Source: Carpediemonas membranifera (taxonomy: Eukaryota > Fornicata). Taken from it: a stretch of DNA of 64,000 bases. Where the stretch lies: assembly GCA_019828565.1 (NCBI GenBank), contig JAHDYR010000069.1:186001-250000 (forward strand), read 5' to 3'. The notes under the pieces are model-generated. The model searched no databases. It was not told the DNA's origin and saw only the letters and a list, made by a program, of their open reading frames with translations. Position numbers and translations under genes: made by a program. Shown one piece after another: positions 19,247 to 29,466 of this stretch; within the stretch, counting starts at the first letter, position 1, and every line of letters starts with the position of its first letter.

Positions 19247-21211
19247 TCACTCCAACAATGTGCCGACCCGCATGGTCGAGTGGGTCTGTCCCACACCAAC
19301 CAGCGCCCGGCCAGTCACTGCAGACATCGGCCTCGCACTCCCGCGGCCATACCTAGCAGCGCGAGAACCCCTGAAATCTGCCCGGGAGCCTGACAAACTT
19401 GACCCAGGCCTGGGGGCCGGAGAGAACTCAGCGGACCCGGGAGACCCGCCCATGGCCCCAGAGTTCGCCATAGGACCCTGGGTGTACGCCTGGATAGTGT
19501 TCGGGCTCAGGCCTGGACTGCCATAGCTCTCGGCGTTCTGTAGTGGAGTACGGTGAACGTCCATCGCCGAGGCCGCCCGAGGTCTGTTGCGGGGCGACCC
19601 AGTCTCGCCTATGAGCTGCTCATACGCCTTAGCTGTGGTCACACCCACCGCCTTGATGTTGCGGTAATCCTGGAGCTGGGTTTCGAGCTCCTGGTTGCGT
19701 TCAATCAGGCGGCCGACGTCGTCGTTCGCCATAGTATTGGCCATGCGAGAGGTCGTGCGGCCGAGGTATGACCCGCTCTGGGCAGACTTGGCGCGGACTT
19801 CCGCGAGTTCTGTTTCAAGGTGGCGTCGTTCGGTCTCGTGGGCTCGATGGACCATAGATGCGCGGTGCTGGCCGGCCAACAGACGCCTGATCTTCGCAGC
19901 CATCTCCTCGACCTCGCGCTCCTTCTCCTTGAGTCTGTTCTTATAAATCTCGACATAAAACGGATTCGACTCTGCCGACTCCTTGACCGACTTCGACCGC
20001 TGGCGTGTCTCGCGTCTGGCGTCGACCTTGCGCTGGCTCTCGACGGCTCTGTAAAGCTTGTCGTACTCCGTCTTCAGGTCTATCATCTTCTTTTGAGCAG
20101 AGTCGGCGTTGAACTTAGCCTGACGCAGTTCCTTTTGCATGACGGTAATCTTGTCGCGCATGCTCGATACCTGCTTGGTGGCCTCCTCCGCCTTCTTCTC
20201 GGCCTCCGCGATCTTCTGCATCCTGACATTTGACCGATAAGATTTGATTTGCTGTTTCAACAGCACGATCTCCTGGTTCGCCCGCTCAAGCTCAGCCTCT
20301 GTCTTCGAGAACTTCTTCACTTCATGCTCGAACTTTTTGAGGGAATTCACGTGACTCGCTTGTACTTTTGCCAGATCAAACTTGTTCTGCATCTTGTTGA
20401 CCACGATCTGTGACTCAAGCTGGGAGACTCGCATGAGCTTGAGGTCCTTCTCGCCGATAATCCTTTCCTTGGACTCGAGCTGCGTGTTGTTCTCTGCCAT
20501 CTCTTGTTCTTTCTCGGCTAGAAGTCTCGAGATCTCTGCGTTGTCAGCTCGGATCGAGGTGAGGACCTCCTGGGAACGGAACATGGCCAGCTCGTGAGCC
20601 TCGCGCTCCTTTGTAAGGGCACGCTCGGCTGCTTCTTGAGCCTCTCTTGCGGCCTGGAGAGCGTCCACGAGCTCTTTGTTTCTGTTTTCGAGCCTTTCCT
20701 TCGCCTGCTCGACCTCATCCTTCCGGCGTGCAAGCTTATCCTTCAGCTCATTCTCGAAATCCTCCTTGAAGATGAGCAGAACACGGAGAGAGGCGCGAAG
20801 CATGTCTAGGACGACCAGTGGACTCTTCTGGCGGAGCTCGAGGCGGTCCTTCTCAATGTCGGTGGTGGTGTCAGGGTTGTCGGTGCTCCGGTCGCGCATC
20901 TCCAGGTAGAGATCGATGATGGCCGACTCAATGCGGTCAACGCGATCAATACGTTCTTGGAGGGCGTTACGGCGCTCGGTTTCGGAAGAAACTGAACGCT
21001 GGAGGCTAGTGATGATCTTGTTCTTCTCATCCTCGATCTCTCGGACCTGGAAGTAGTAAATATCGCGCTCGCGCTCAGCTTCTTTCAGCTTCTGACGCAT
21101 AGCCTCGTACTCGTCCTTCGCTGAAGCACGAATCGCGGCATCTGCGCTTGAACCATCTAACAGCGCCTTCAGGTTCGGCCATGCATCTGTAACTTGCGTG
21201 CCGTCTGCCAT
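19247..21211 (-). CDS. Long coiled-coil protein
   Basis: A 654-residue protein starting at ATG 21211. An EB1-tail-like motif (RERDIYYFQVREIEDEKNKI, ~45-64) is followed by nearly continuous coiled coil to ~490, broken by a hydrophobic hinge (LVVLDMLRASLRVLLIF, ~130-147), and then a Ser/Gly/Pro-rich disordered tail. This design fits a flagellar or cytoskeletal rod protein, but no family could be named. The EB1-like stretch is short and may be coincidence. A TAAGCTGCGAAAT element lies about 20-30 bp upstream, in sense orientation. It converges with the FG nucleoporin, 202 bp apart. Confidence 0.75.
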   Translation of the reverse strand: MADGTQVTDAWPNLKALLDGSSADAAIRASAKDEYEAMRQKLKEAERERDIYYFQVREIEDEKNKIITSLQRSVSSETERRNALQERIDRVDRIESAIIDLYLEMRDRSTDNPDTTTDIEKDRLELRQKSPLVVLDMLRASLRVLLIFKEDFENELKDKLARRKDEVEQAKERLENRNKELVDALQAAREAQEAAERALTKEREAHELAMFRSQEVLTSIRADNAEISRLLAEKEQEMAENNTQLESKERIIGEKDLKLMRVSQLESQIVVNKMQNKFDLAKVQASHVNSLKKFEHEVKKFSKTEAELERANQEIVLLKQQIKSYRSNVRMQKIAEAEKKAEEATKQVSSMRDKITVMQKELRQAKFNADSAQKKMIDLKTEYDKLYRAVESQRKVDARRETRQRSKSVKESAESNPFYVEIYKNRLKEKEREVEEMAAKIRRLLAGQHRASMVHRAHETERRHLETELAEVRAKSAQSGSYLGRTTSRMANTMANDDVGRLIERNQELETQLQDYRNIKAVGVTTAKAYEQLIGETGSPRNRPRAASAMDVHRTPLQNAESYGSPGLSPNTIQAYTQGPMANSGAMGGSPGSAEFSPAPRPGSSLSGSRADFRGSRAARYGRGSARPMSAVTGRALVGVGQTHSTMRVGTLLE

Positions 21212-21589
21212 GCTGTGCCGATTCCAAAATTTCGCAGCTTAAGGTATGAAGAAAATTTTTCTCGGTTGTGCCTGAACCATTGAGTATTGCAGCGAGTGAC
21301 GTGCATTGCAACCTGTCAGTGCGCACACGACGACCCTGCTCTTTTCAACCTGATGTCACAGGCCGGCTACAGTGATTCATGCTTTGCCAACGCTCGACCC
21401 AGAAACACAAACGCAGGTACTACCGACCCCTATCGTGTCCGGCGACTCGCTAGGTCTTGCTGCGGTAGAGTTGAGCCGTGTCGTGTCAATTTTGACAATT
21501 TTTCGCTACACTACCAACCTCGGCTCTTTCTCGAAGCCAAGGTCGAAATACTAGAGTTCTTTACGTTACGATATGATCATTGTCTTGAG
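21212..21589. other. Divergent intergenic region
   Basis: The 378 bp between the divergent coiled-coil and NUDIX starts contain the TAAGCTGCGAAAT element near 21228-21240. The frame of the NUDIX gene stays open through most of it, but the predicted residues look non-coding (Cys/Arg-rich and irregular). Confidence 0.4.
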
Positions 21590-22639
21590 ATGAGTTTCAT
21601 TGACTACTCTAACCGGCATAGATTTCTCTCAACAACCTCACAAGCATCTTTCAAGGTTCCCACCGGCCAGATTTCCTTCCAAGCTCCCAAACGGCCAATA
21701 GGGCCCCTCAGTTCCGATAAGATTATCCCTCTCCTCTCCAAATCATCATACGATCTGAGCATGCATTTCCGTAACACGTTTTCGTTCAGTGAGGAGTTCG
21801 TTGGCCGTCACCTGCGCCGTCTGCTGATGCCAGACACCGCCAGTGTGCGCGAGGGCTACTCCGTCGACGAGATCATCAACGCGCAGGTTTCTGTGATCAT
21901 TGGCGGGATGAGTCGTGACTTCTCCCCATCCTATGAGCCATGGATCCTCTTCGAGCACAGGTCGCCAGACACGAACTTCCCCAACGACCTATGTCTTGCT
22001 GGCGGTTTGGTTAAGGCGTCGGAGATGACTGACCCGCGGTCGGCCATTCTACGGGAAATGGAGGAGGAGGCGGCCTTGATGGTAGACGGCATCCGTATAT
22101 CAGGCGCCCTGCGTAATATTATGCTCAAGAGGGTCGACGAGACCCACAAGGGCCCTCGGCGTAGACTCATTAACGTTATTCCCATCGTCACGTTCAGCCG
22201 CCGTCCGATTGATTCATTCAAGCTTGACCCCCAATACCGGGAGGTCCAGCGCCTCCTTGCCGCCAACTTCCGGTCTCTCTTGATCAACAGCAAGCACTAC
22301 GCCACGCACGAGGACATCCTCTCCGACGGCCCCCTGCTCAGAGACAACCTCCCCGCCCCCCTGGTCAAGCAGTGGGGCAAGCAGGGCGCGGTCACGCTGT
22401 GCACCACCCCCGCAGATTACCCGTACACCAACCCCGTCGCCTTCTCCCAGCCCCGGGCCGACGACCCCGTCGCCGTGCTCGACCCGTACGCCCTTCGTAC
22501 GGTCAGCCTGACTGAGCCGGACAAGCCGCCCGCCGAGCAGGACCTGAGCTATGGGCTGACCGGGGCTATTATCAACAGGATGGTTGAGGTACTGCTGGGG
22601 GGACTGAAGACGATGACGCCCCATAGGAGCAGGAGGTAG
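21590..22639 (+). CDS. NUDIX hydrolase
   Basis: A 349-residue protein from ATG 21590 (MSFIDYSNRH). It hydrolyses a nucleoside diphosphate linked to another moiety; the substrate cannot be told from sequence. The Nudix box is LAGGLVKASEMTDPRSAILREMEEEAAL in two overlapping parts: GGLVKASE and REMEEEAAL (~145-172). The metal-binding REMEEE glutamates are present. Spacing is two residues longer than the classical GX5EX7REUXEEXGU, and the late glycine is alanine, as in some CoA/ADP-ribose-type members. The flanking N-terminal ~100 and C-terminal ~120 residues are unassigned. It converges with glycerol dehydrogenase. Confidence 0.8.
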   Translation: MSFIDYSNRHRFLSTTSQASFKVPTGQISFQAPKRPIGPLSSDKIIPLLSKSSYDLSMHFRNTFSFSEEFVGRHLRRLLMPDTASVREGYSVDEIINAQVSVIIGGMSRDFSPSYEPWILFEHRSPDTNFPNDLCLAGGLVKASEMTDPRSAILREMEEEAALMVDGIRISGALRNIMLKRVDETHKGPRRRLINVIPIVTFSRRPIDSFKLDPQYREVQRLLAANFRSLLINSKHYATHEDILSDGPLLRDNLPAPLVKQWGKQGAVTLCTTPADYPYTNPVAFSQPRADDPVAVLDPYALRTVSLTEPDKPPAEQDLSYGLTGAIINRMVEVLLGGLKTMTPHRSRR

Positions 22640-22824
22640 CATTGGTCTGCCCGGCTTGATTGTATACTAGTAAAGCCGGTCTGGATTGGCGGGCAGAGAT
22701 TGTTATGATCGTCGCATGGTTGCAGCTGAGCCTGCATGCTTTCGTCACTGGAGCTGGGCCATCCACAGATTTTTCGCAACTCAGACACGACCCAATCACT
22801 GCATAGACTCACAATAATTTATGC

Positions 22825-23955
22825 TTAGTGCTGGCTGTGCTTCATACGGCCATACGCGTCGGCGGCCTTGATGGCGGCGAAGACGGTCTCGGCGGACACG
22901 TGGAAAGGCATGTTGACGGCAGTGTCAGTGGGCGCAGCAGCGGCGGCAGCAACGCGCATGAGGTCCTCGTCGGAGACGTTACACATGCCGATGTCTCCCA
23001 GAGCAATGGGGAGGCCGACGGAGAGGCAGTAGTTGGCCACAGTCTCGATCTCCTCCATGGGGGCGTTCTCCATAAAGAGGTGAGTCATCACACCGAAGGC
23101 GACCTTCTCGCCGTGGAGGTAGGCGTGGGACTCCTCGAGGACAGTCAGACCGTTGTGGACGGCGTGTGCGGCGCCAAGCCCGCCAGACTCGAAGCCGATG
23201 CCGGAAAGGAGGGTGTTGGCCTCAACGATGGCCTCGAGAGCCTGGGAAGGCACGCCGGCCTCGGCGGAGAGCTTGGCCTTGACAGAGTCGGAGAGGAGGG
23301 TGTCATAACAGAGACGGGCGAGGGCCTGGCCTGTGATGGTGGCGACACCGCCGGCGCACGTCGTGCAGTCCTTCTGCTTGGAGGCGCGGGCCTCGAAGTA
23401 AGTGGCGAGGGCATCGCCCATGCCAGCGACAAGGGTGCGGACAGGGGCCTTGGCGATGACGGCCGTGTCGACGAGCACGAGGTCGGGGTTACGGGGCACT
23501 GGGTAATCCATGGGCTAGGGATACGAACGGAAGAGATACTCCTCAAAGGCGCCGTCGTCCGTGTAGATGACAGAGAGGGCTGAGCAGGGAGCGTCGGAGC
23601 TGGCGATGGTGGGGATGATGACGACGGAGCGCTTGGTGTAGTAGGCTGCGGCCTTGGCGAGATCGTGGGCCTTGCCGCCGCCGAGGGAGCAGACAACGTT
23701 GAAGTTCTCGGCCTTGATGACCTCCGCAAGGCGGTTGATCTCAGTCTTGGAGCATTCGCCGTTGAAAACGTGGTACGTGGGCTTCACATCGCCGTAGCTG
23801 GCGTTGATGGTTGCCTCGAGGCGCTTCTTGGCACCAGCGGAAAGAGCGATGATCACCTTGTCACCGAGCTTGTCGGTGTGCTCCTTGAGGTTAGCAATAA
23901 CGTTGGGGCCCTGAACATAGCGGGCGGGAGCGATAAGAACACGGTTGAGAGACAT
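22825..23955 (-). CDS. gldA: Glycerol dehydrogenase (bacterial type), one intron
   Basis: The exons are 23955-23529 and 23498-22825, giving 366 residues (E. coli GldA has 367). The enzyme interconverts glycerol and dihydroxyacetone with NAD(H). Visible are the NAD-binding SLGGGKAHDLAKA and the Zn ligands in GMGDALATYFEARA (Asp), GAAHAVHNGL (His) and YLHGEKVAFG (His). Read without splicing, an in-frame TAG at 23515-23517 ends the protein early. Removing 30 nt restores EYLF-LPRNPDLVLVD, which aligns to bacterial RYLLLPNNPNMVIVD without a gap. Family placement suggests bacterial origin with later intron gain. Start ATG 23955 (MSLNRVLIAP) matches the family's N terminus. Confidence 0.93.
23499..23528 (-). 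other. 30-nt spliceosomal intron in gldA
   Basis: Donor GTTCGTAT and acceptor ATTACCCAG, phase 1. It carries an in-frame TAG, and its removal restores both the frame and the alignment of a conserved enzyme. The acceptor is a degenerate form of the CTMACACAG motif in the other introns. Confidence 0.85.
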
Positions 23956-24438
23956 TGCTGTCGAATAGTTGCAGATTGCGATTGACCCTTACGATTTGCG
24001 TGCAAATCGAATCATACCGGCTTACCGACTAACGAAGAACAGCGCCTACATGCAATCCGGGGTCTATTTTTCGGCGTCCCGAATGACCCTGGCTTCATCA
24101 AGCACACGGACGTACCAAATTTCTGGTTTAGCCTAATCTGGCAAATCACCCTTGGAGACGCCCCCCTACCTTTGCCAGGCCCGCTTGAGCATCACCAGCA
24201 ATCCCGCGTCTCGAATATCACCCTCTTGACATTGTATCCGGATTTAGTGTCTGAATCATTCAAATCTGAATCACTTTGGTCAATCAACTTTACTTTCATG
24301 GATTTTCAGCCCGCAGCAACCTCAAGCAGGACCATGGTTCGCATCAGGCGTTGTGGAGACAACAGGAATAGACCTTGGATCACAATAATTATAACCTTCA
24401 GCTCCACACCGCCTTAGTGGCCGACGTATAGCTGGTGT
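23956..24438. other. Intergenic region upstream of gldA
   Basis: The 483 bp between the gldA start and the 3' end of the small coiled-coil gene contain only short frames without protein-like composition. I see no RNA gene. Confidence 0.45.
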
Positions 24439-24921
24439 TTAATTCTTGACGGGCTGGGGCGACTTCGTGAACTGGGACGCCTTCTCTACACGCTCCTTGT
24501 CGAGCCTCTCCTTGCGCTCCTTGGCGGCTGCATGCTTTTCTTCGACCTTGGCCTTAGTGGCCTCGAGCTGCTCGGTGCGGCGCTCGGCTGTGGCTTCAAC
24601 GCGGTCAAGAGTGCGTCTGGCAGAGTCGATCTTCTCCTCGAGCTTCTCGTTCTTCCGCATTTCTGCGGCGTGGAGGGCGTCGTCAACTTCAAGCTCGAGA
24701 CGCTGTGCAGATTGCTGCGTTCGCTGGCGGATGATCTCAATCTTCTCCTCTTCGCGCTTGGCCTTGAAAATCTTCTCTCTTTCGACCTCTGCACGCCGTT
24801 CCTCTGCCTCTTCTTGTGTGAGCTTGCGTCCCGAAGGAGAACGAGCCAGCTTTTCGGCAAGCTCGGCGGGCGCAGGGGCCTTGGGTTCATCAATGATGTT
24901 CATTGAATCGTAGTTCTTCAT
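24439..24921 (-). CDS. Small coiled-coil protein (stathmin-like in style)
   Basis: A 160-residue protein from ATG 24921 (MKNYDSMNII). After a proline/alanine-rich head, almost the entire chain is charged single-helix coiled coil (from LTQEEAEERRAEVEREKI). The head-plus-helix architecture recalls stathmins, but no diagnostic identity is visible, so it could equally be a flagellar filament or rootlet protein. An ATAAACTGCACC element on the minus strand at 24959-24970 precedes it by about 40 bp in sense orientation. Confidence 0.7.
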   Translation of the reverse strand: MKNYDSMNIIDEPKAPAPAELAEKLARSPSGRKLTQEEAEERRAEVEREKIFKAKREEEKIEIIRQRTQQSAQRLELEVDDALHAAEMRKNEKLEEKIDSARRTLDRVEATAERRTEQLEATKAKVEEKHAAAKERKERLDKERVEKASQFTKSPQPVKN

Positions 24922-25728
24922 TTTCTGTCGCAATAATGGTTCGTTGTGGTTCTGACTTGGTGCAGTTTATTTTTGGCGGCACCGACACGCCCTGCCTGAC
25001 ATGCCCAAAATAGCCGTGTCACAGTTCAAGATAGTGTCTTCAATACTTGGTACATCAGATGAAAAACTGATTCGAAACTGTTTCGTTTTTGTTGAGATCG
25101 CGGGATGTGGTAGTCTTGTGAGACGAGCAGCATAAGGACGTCCGATGGGCGGTTCATGGTGAGGATGGCGTGAATATCATGCTTCCAACTTTTGACTCGA
25201 CCGACTTCTTGACTTCTTGAGCGGAAGATCCATTAATCTTGTGGATCAGGCAACATTTTGCAGAGTCGATATAAATTGAATTGTTCATGGTAAATGTCAT
25301 CTCGCTGTCTATGACAGATGCTGGGAGACGAAACCTCCACCATCAAGGCTATGAGGACGTGGCTGGCCAAGCCTCGGCTTGTCCTTCCGTCTTCTCTACC
25401 CACTGTCAACTCAAATCATAGGCTCGATGAGCAGCTGGAGCAGGTCAATCCGGTCTAACTGGGACGAAAGAGGGCCTGGCCCTGACGGCGGGTTGACCCA
25501 CAGGCTGTGTGGAAGGCTCGATCTCATCATCAGAAAAGCGTCATTCCACCAACGGCAAAGAGGACCCTAATAAAAAATATTGAAGGGATAGTTTCGGGAT
25601 GCATGACTGTTCAGCTTCGACGGGTACTCGGCTCGTCCATTCGGTTGTTAGTGGGGCCATAGCAGCTCTTCGACCCAACCAACCTGGTCGATCCAATTCA
25701 TAATGTAAGCATTTATGCCAAATCACTA
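24922..25728. other. Long intergenic region with one possible small ORF
   Basis: About 800 bp. It contains the promoter of the small coiled-coil gene (24959-24970) and a 46-codon plus-strand frame at 25318-25458 (listed separately). Nothing else resembles a gene. ATATAAAT near 25269 is a possible AT-rich core element for that frame. Confidence 0.4.
25318..25458 (+). CDS. Possible 46-residue protein
   Basis: ATG 25318 to TAA 25458 encodes MLGDETSTIKAMRTWLAKP and an amphipathic remainder with balanced composition. A GT...ACAG stretch of 28 nt (25290-25317) lies directly before the ATG and could be an intron of the local size class. No family is recognised, and chance is a real alternative. Confidence 0.25.
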   Translation: MLGDETSTIKAMRTWLAKPRLVLPSSLPTVNSNHRLDEQLEQVNPV

Positions 25729-27795
25729 TCACCTGATAAAATCCGGCACCTGCACATTTCCGGCATAAACGTCCTCCACGCCGGAATCACGCTGGGACTC
25801 CATGAGTGCGATAAATGTCAAAGGGGCGACACCCACCCCGCTGAATGATTCAAAGCACTCAAACGCCAGACTGTAGAAACGCTGCTCGACCATAATTAGC
25901 AATGATTCTCCAAGATTATGCCGGCAACATTGCTCGACAATTCCGGCAAGCAGCCCGCCGCGCCGAGCAACATCCACCGCATCCGGATGCTGTGCCGCCT
26001 CCAGCCCGACCAGAATACCCTCGAGCGCGCTGTCATGGTCATGCCCTTCAGCCAGCACGGTTTCAAGCAACCACACACACTCGGCTAGCGTGTCCATGTG
26101 GACTCTGGCACCATCCTCGACCGGGGCGACCGACAATGGGCTGACTGGGAGCTCCTCGGTGGCCGCATGGACGGCGGCAGCGTGGCCGAGTGCCCAGACT
26201 ACAGGCCCGAGTGGCTTGGAGGCGAGCTTGCAGACAGTGAGTGCGTCATCAAAGCGGCCTTCTTCGACAAGATAAGCGGTCGCGGAGTCACTCGACTCCA
26301 CGCCGGTCGACCAGACAGTAGCCTGAGTACGGAGCTTCCACTCCCTTGCGGTGCGGGCCTCAGCGGCCGAAGCGAGGGCTCTCTGGCTTATTGCGGCTGT
26401 TTCTGGTACAACGGGGTGTGGTCCGTGTGCTGGCATCGGGCCGACTCCGGCATACCGGAAAGACGCATCTTCTCCGGCAGTGGCTAAGAAAGTTGCTGCT
26501 GCGGCTGCGGCCCGAGCATTTTGTGCCGGATCGTCGGTTGTGATGGCGTGTAGCGCTTGTGCAGCCCCAACCATGTCACCGTGGTGCGCTCTGAACGCCG
26601 CTAGGATGAGAGCGGGCGAGGTGCTCGCGTCATCACAGGGCGCGGAGGCCCTGGTGGCGATTGCTGCGTCTACTGCATCGACCAAGTCACCCCAAGGCAG
26701 TTCGACGACGAGATCAGCTCGCTTAGCATCTAGAAGAGCGCCAGCCACAAGTCTGGCAAGATCCTTGGCGATTTGGGTATCAGCGATAACAGAAACAGCC
26801 ATGAAAGCAGTCCTGAACGCGCGGACGGTCGGCTTGATACAGTGCGTGGCCAACAGAGCCCAGAGTCGGTCTGTATGGCTCGATGTAAAGTGGTGTAGCC
26901 CCAACCCGCAGAATAAGGTCGACTCCATTGCCAGAGTCGACCCGGCCGCACTAAACGACGCCGCCGCGGTGTGTACAAGCTCTAGGAGCATGTCTGCCGT
27001 GGACGTATCCCTAGGAACTGCAGGGAACAGTGTGTGGACCATCTCTGAGGGCTGTTCGAGAGTGTCTAGCACCACCATGGCCGTATGCACACAAGCGGCC
27101 GCCGCGTCGACATCACCGAGCGCTACGAGTGCGCGGTATTGGATCACGTTCCTAGCAATGGTCGATTCAGCATCCTGGTGCCACACCTGGGACTGGCAGA
27201 GGCTTAGGGTCGCTGAGTCCTGCCCGACCTTGAGGAGGAGCAAGGAGACCTGTATGGCAGAGGGCGGGGTGAGCATGAGGTAGGGGGTGACGTCCTCGAT
27301 GTCTGCTGGAATGTATGCGGCGAGGAGGCTTGCGATGGTGGGCGGAGAGTCGGGCTTGGCCCTCTTCCTCCCGACTGAGGCGGCCTCGAGCGTGACGACG
27401 CGGAGGGTGGCTGAGTGGCGAAGCATCACGTGTGCGGCTATCTCTAGGGCACCCATAGCGTCTCCTTTGAGAGGGATGGGGGCTAGATGGGCGCAAAGGG
27501 CAAGAGCCATGCATACTGGGCGAAGGGTTTCGAGTGCAGCCTCAAGGCGGCCAATAGCTGCTTGGCCGCGTGGCTCGTCGGCTTGTGGGGCGTCGGAGAT
27601 GTTGAGGATGACTGCGGTGTCGACGGGGGCAATGGCAGCGCTGTCGAGGATGGTGAGAAGATCATCGAATATGGTGGCGTCGGGCATGGGGAAACGGTTC
27701 ATGAAGAAGGAGTAGACGAACGGGTACTCTTCTGAGCGGCTGATTAGGACAGCAAAGTCTCTGAAAGCCTTCGGAGAGCCGTCAGCCAGCAACAT
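25729..27795 (-). CDS. Helical-repeat protein, possible Nup160/Nup120-like
   Basis: A 688-residue, alanine-rich, almost wholly alpha-helical protein from ATG 27795. It lacks transmembrane segments or catalytic motifs. Paired-helix motifs such as LAAFRAHHGDMVGAAQALHA and LVEEGRFDDALTVCKLA resemble the C-terminal alpha-solenoid of Y-complex scaffold nucleoporins (Nup160/Nup120), where phrases of the form 'r.gdyrgAA' and 'gefd.Al.l' recur. The usual N-terminal beta-propeller is absent, so the identification is tentative; TPR-like trafficking or proteasome-lid proteins are alternatives. It is divergent from PPME1. Confidence 0.6.
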   Translation of the reverse strand: MLLADGSPKAFRDFAVLISRSEEYPFVYSFFMNRFPMPDATIFDDLLTILDSAAIAPVDTAVILNISDAPQADEPRGQAAIGRLEAALETLRPVCMALALCAHLAPIPLKGDAMGALEIAAHVMLRHSATLRVVTLEAASVGRKRAKPDSPPTIASLLAAYIPADIEDVTPYLMLTPPSAIQVSLLLLKVGQDSATLSLCQSQVWHQDAESTIARNVIQYRALVALGDVDAAAACVHTAMVVLDTLEQPSEMVHTLFPAVPRDTSTADMLLELVHTAAASFSAAGSTLAMESTLFCGLGLHHFTSSHTDRLWALLATHCIKPTVRAFRTAFMAVSVIADTQIAKDLARLVAGALLDAKRADLVVELPWGDLVDAVDAAIATRASAPCDDASTSPALILAAFRAHHGDMVGAAQALHAITTDDPAQNARAAAAAATFLATAGEDASFRYAGVGPMPAHGPHPVVPETAAISQRALASAAEARTAREWKLRTQATVWSTGVESSDSATAYLVEEGRFDDALTVCKLASKPLGPVVWALGHAAAVHAATEELPVSPLSVAPVEDGARVHMDTLAECVWLLETVLAEGHDHDSALEGILVGLEAAQHPDAVDVARRGGLLAGIVEQCCRHNLGESLLIMVEQRFYSLAFECFESFSGVGVAPLTFIALMESQRDSGVEDVYAGNVQVPDFIR

Positions 27796-28049
27796 TTCGT
27801 CAAACTGCCAGGCGATGCTCGCTGGGAACTAGATAAGAGCGGAAATGAGATTAAATACGAACATTGTTTGCCAAAAGTGCCGAACTATGCGCTAGTTCTT
27901 CCAATTGCACAGACGAGACCATCGTCGCACTTCAAGGCAACTCGGTCCGACTTCGGCCATAAGGACCCCGGGATGGCCTGGAATACGGGTATAGAACAGC
28001 ATAGGATACATGATTCCCGCTCCTGGTCCGTTTCCTCCCGTGCGAGGAG

Positions 28050-28063
28050 ATGCCGCAGTTTAT
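28050..28063. promoter_or_regulatory. GCAGTTTATA element upstream of PPME1
   Basis: ATGCCGCAGTTTAT carries the recurrent element in the reverse orientation relative to PPME1 (TAAACTGC on the minus strand). The same ATGCCGCAGTTTA string occurs at the TAF8 start, so the ATG inside it may be coincidental rather than a translation start. Confidence 0.35.
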
Positions 28064-28085
28064 AGCAAGGACAAATTCAACACAC

Positions 28086-29210
28086 ATGTCTGAGAGAGAA
28101 CAACATATGCCTGTGATGCTTGGTGGAACAAATAGGCCTGCACCGTCCGGAAATACCATGGGACCTCCAAGAATGCCGCGCCCACCGGCTGCTTCCAACT
28201 TGCTTCGCCGTGCCGTCTCCAACAGCAACCCTGGCGGACCACCACTTCCTCCACAAGCTTCATTCAGCCGCAGACCGAAAGATAACTACACTCCCGGCGA
28301 CTGGAAGGATTGCTTCGCCGAATCAATCGACGTCCCCACCTCCGAAGGCACCATCCGCGTCTACACAACCGCCACCGATGCTCCAAACCTCATATGTCTC
28401 CACGGAGCAGGCTGCTCTGCCCTCTCTTTCTGCAAACTCGCCGAAGTTCTTGCTCCCGATCTGAATGTCATCGCCATCGACTGGCCCGGCCACGGGCACA
28501 CGAAGCTTGAGCACGACGACGATCTGAGCGCCACCCGCTTGGTCAAGGTAGTGAACGACGTCATCTCCGTCCACTTGGCTGACAACAAACACGCCATATC
28601 CCTCCTAGGCCACTCGCTCGGCGGGGTCATCGCCATACAAGCCCTCGCCGACCCTACTGTCCTAGAGACCATAGGTGATAGACTCGGCAACCTCGTAGTC
28701 ATCGACGTGTGCGAGGGCGTGGCCGTTCCCTCGCTGAAACACATGCCGCTGGTCCTTCACAGGCGACCGGCCGCGTTCCCTTCGTTGGAAGCCGCGGTGA
28801 AGTGGGCTGTGGATGCAAACGTGGTCAGAGACGCCGAATCAGCCCGCTATTCAATCCCTGACCAACTCAAGCTCGACGAAACCACCGGCAAGTACGTCTG
28901 GGCGGTTGATATGCTTGCTTCAGAAGAGCACTGGCCCTCCTGGTTCAAGGGTACGGCTGACTTATTCAACAGCTCCCTTAAGCTGCCCAGATATCTGATG
29001 GTAGCCAACATGGATCGGTTAGATCAGGCCCACCTGGTAGGGCACATGCAAGGGAAGTACCAAGTCATGTGTGTAGCTGGGTCGGGCCACCACATCCACG
29101 AGGATCGGTGGCGTGAGGCGGCTGGGCATGTGAGGACGTTCATGAGTCGTTATCATTTGATTAAGGAGAATGAGGGTCAGCCTCTCGTGCCGGTTGTGGC
29201 GAAACTGTAA
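28086..29210 (+). CDS. PPME1: Protein phosphatase methylesterase 1 (PME-1)
   Basis: An alpha/beta hydrolase of 374 residues that removes the carboxymethyl group from the PP2A catalytic subunit. Visible are the oxyanion LHGAGCSALSF, the nucleophile GHSLGG, the acid region ANMDRLD and the catalytic histidine in GSGHHIHED, plus VIDVCEGVAV, AVKWAVDANVVRDAESARYS and HMQGKYQVMCV, all diagnostic of PME-1. A proline-rich disordered N terminus (~1-60) precedes the fold. An upstream in-frame ATG at 28050 overlaps a CCGCAGTTTATA promoter-like element, so I prefer ATG 28086. Pyruvate kinase follows 256 bp downstream on the same strand. Confidence 0.93.
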   Translation: MSEREQHMPVMLGGTNRPAPSGNTMGPPRMPRPPAASNLLRRAVSNSNPGGPPLPPQASFSRRPKDNYTPGDWKDCFAESIDVPTSEGTIRVYTTATDAPNLICLHGAGCSALSFCKLAEVLAPDLNVIAIDWPGHGHTKLEHDDDLSATRLVKVVNDVISVHLADNKHAISLLGHSLGGVIAIQALADPTVLETIGDRLGNLVVIDVCEGVAVPSLKHMPLVLHRRPAAFPSLEAAVKWAVDANVVRDAESARYSIPDQLKLDETTGKYVWAVDMLASEEHWPSWFKGTADLFNSSLKLPRYLMVANMDRLDQAHLVGHMQGKYQVMCVAGSGHHIHEDRWREAAGHVRTFMSRYHLIKENEGQPLVPVVAKL

Positions 29211-29466
29211 ACTGCTCATAACCTGATAAATATAGACGTATTTTGAGCTGGGGAGGTGGGCTTGGGTGGGTGGGCTACTCGACTCATAAATTCTGCGATT
29301 CGATTAGATGGCTTTACTTTCAATTGATGGGATCAACGGGGGTAGTGCCATGCGACTGGCACGGCTGTGTAGCGCATATGATAGAAACTGGCAAATCGGG
29401 AACACGACAGCATCAAATCCCGCAGGTTAACCGCAGGCAAAATCGAACGCTTCCTTGAATACGGCC

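Noticed and set aside
23515-23517. In-frame TAG in gldA as stop-codon reassignment or pseudogene
   Set aside because: A 30-nt GT-AG intron removes it and restores the alignment; other genes use TAG as a normal stop (kinesin, LC8's neighbours, pyruvate kinase).
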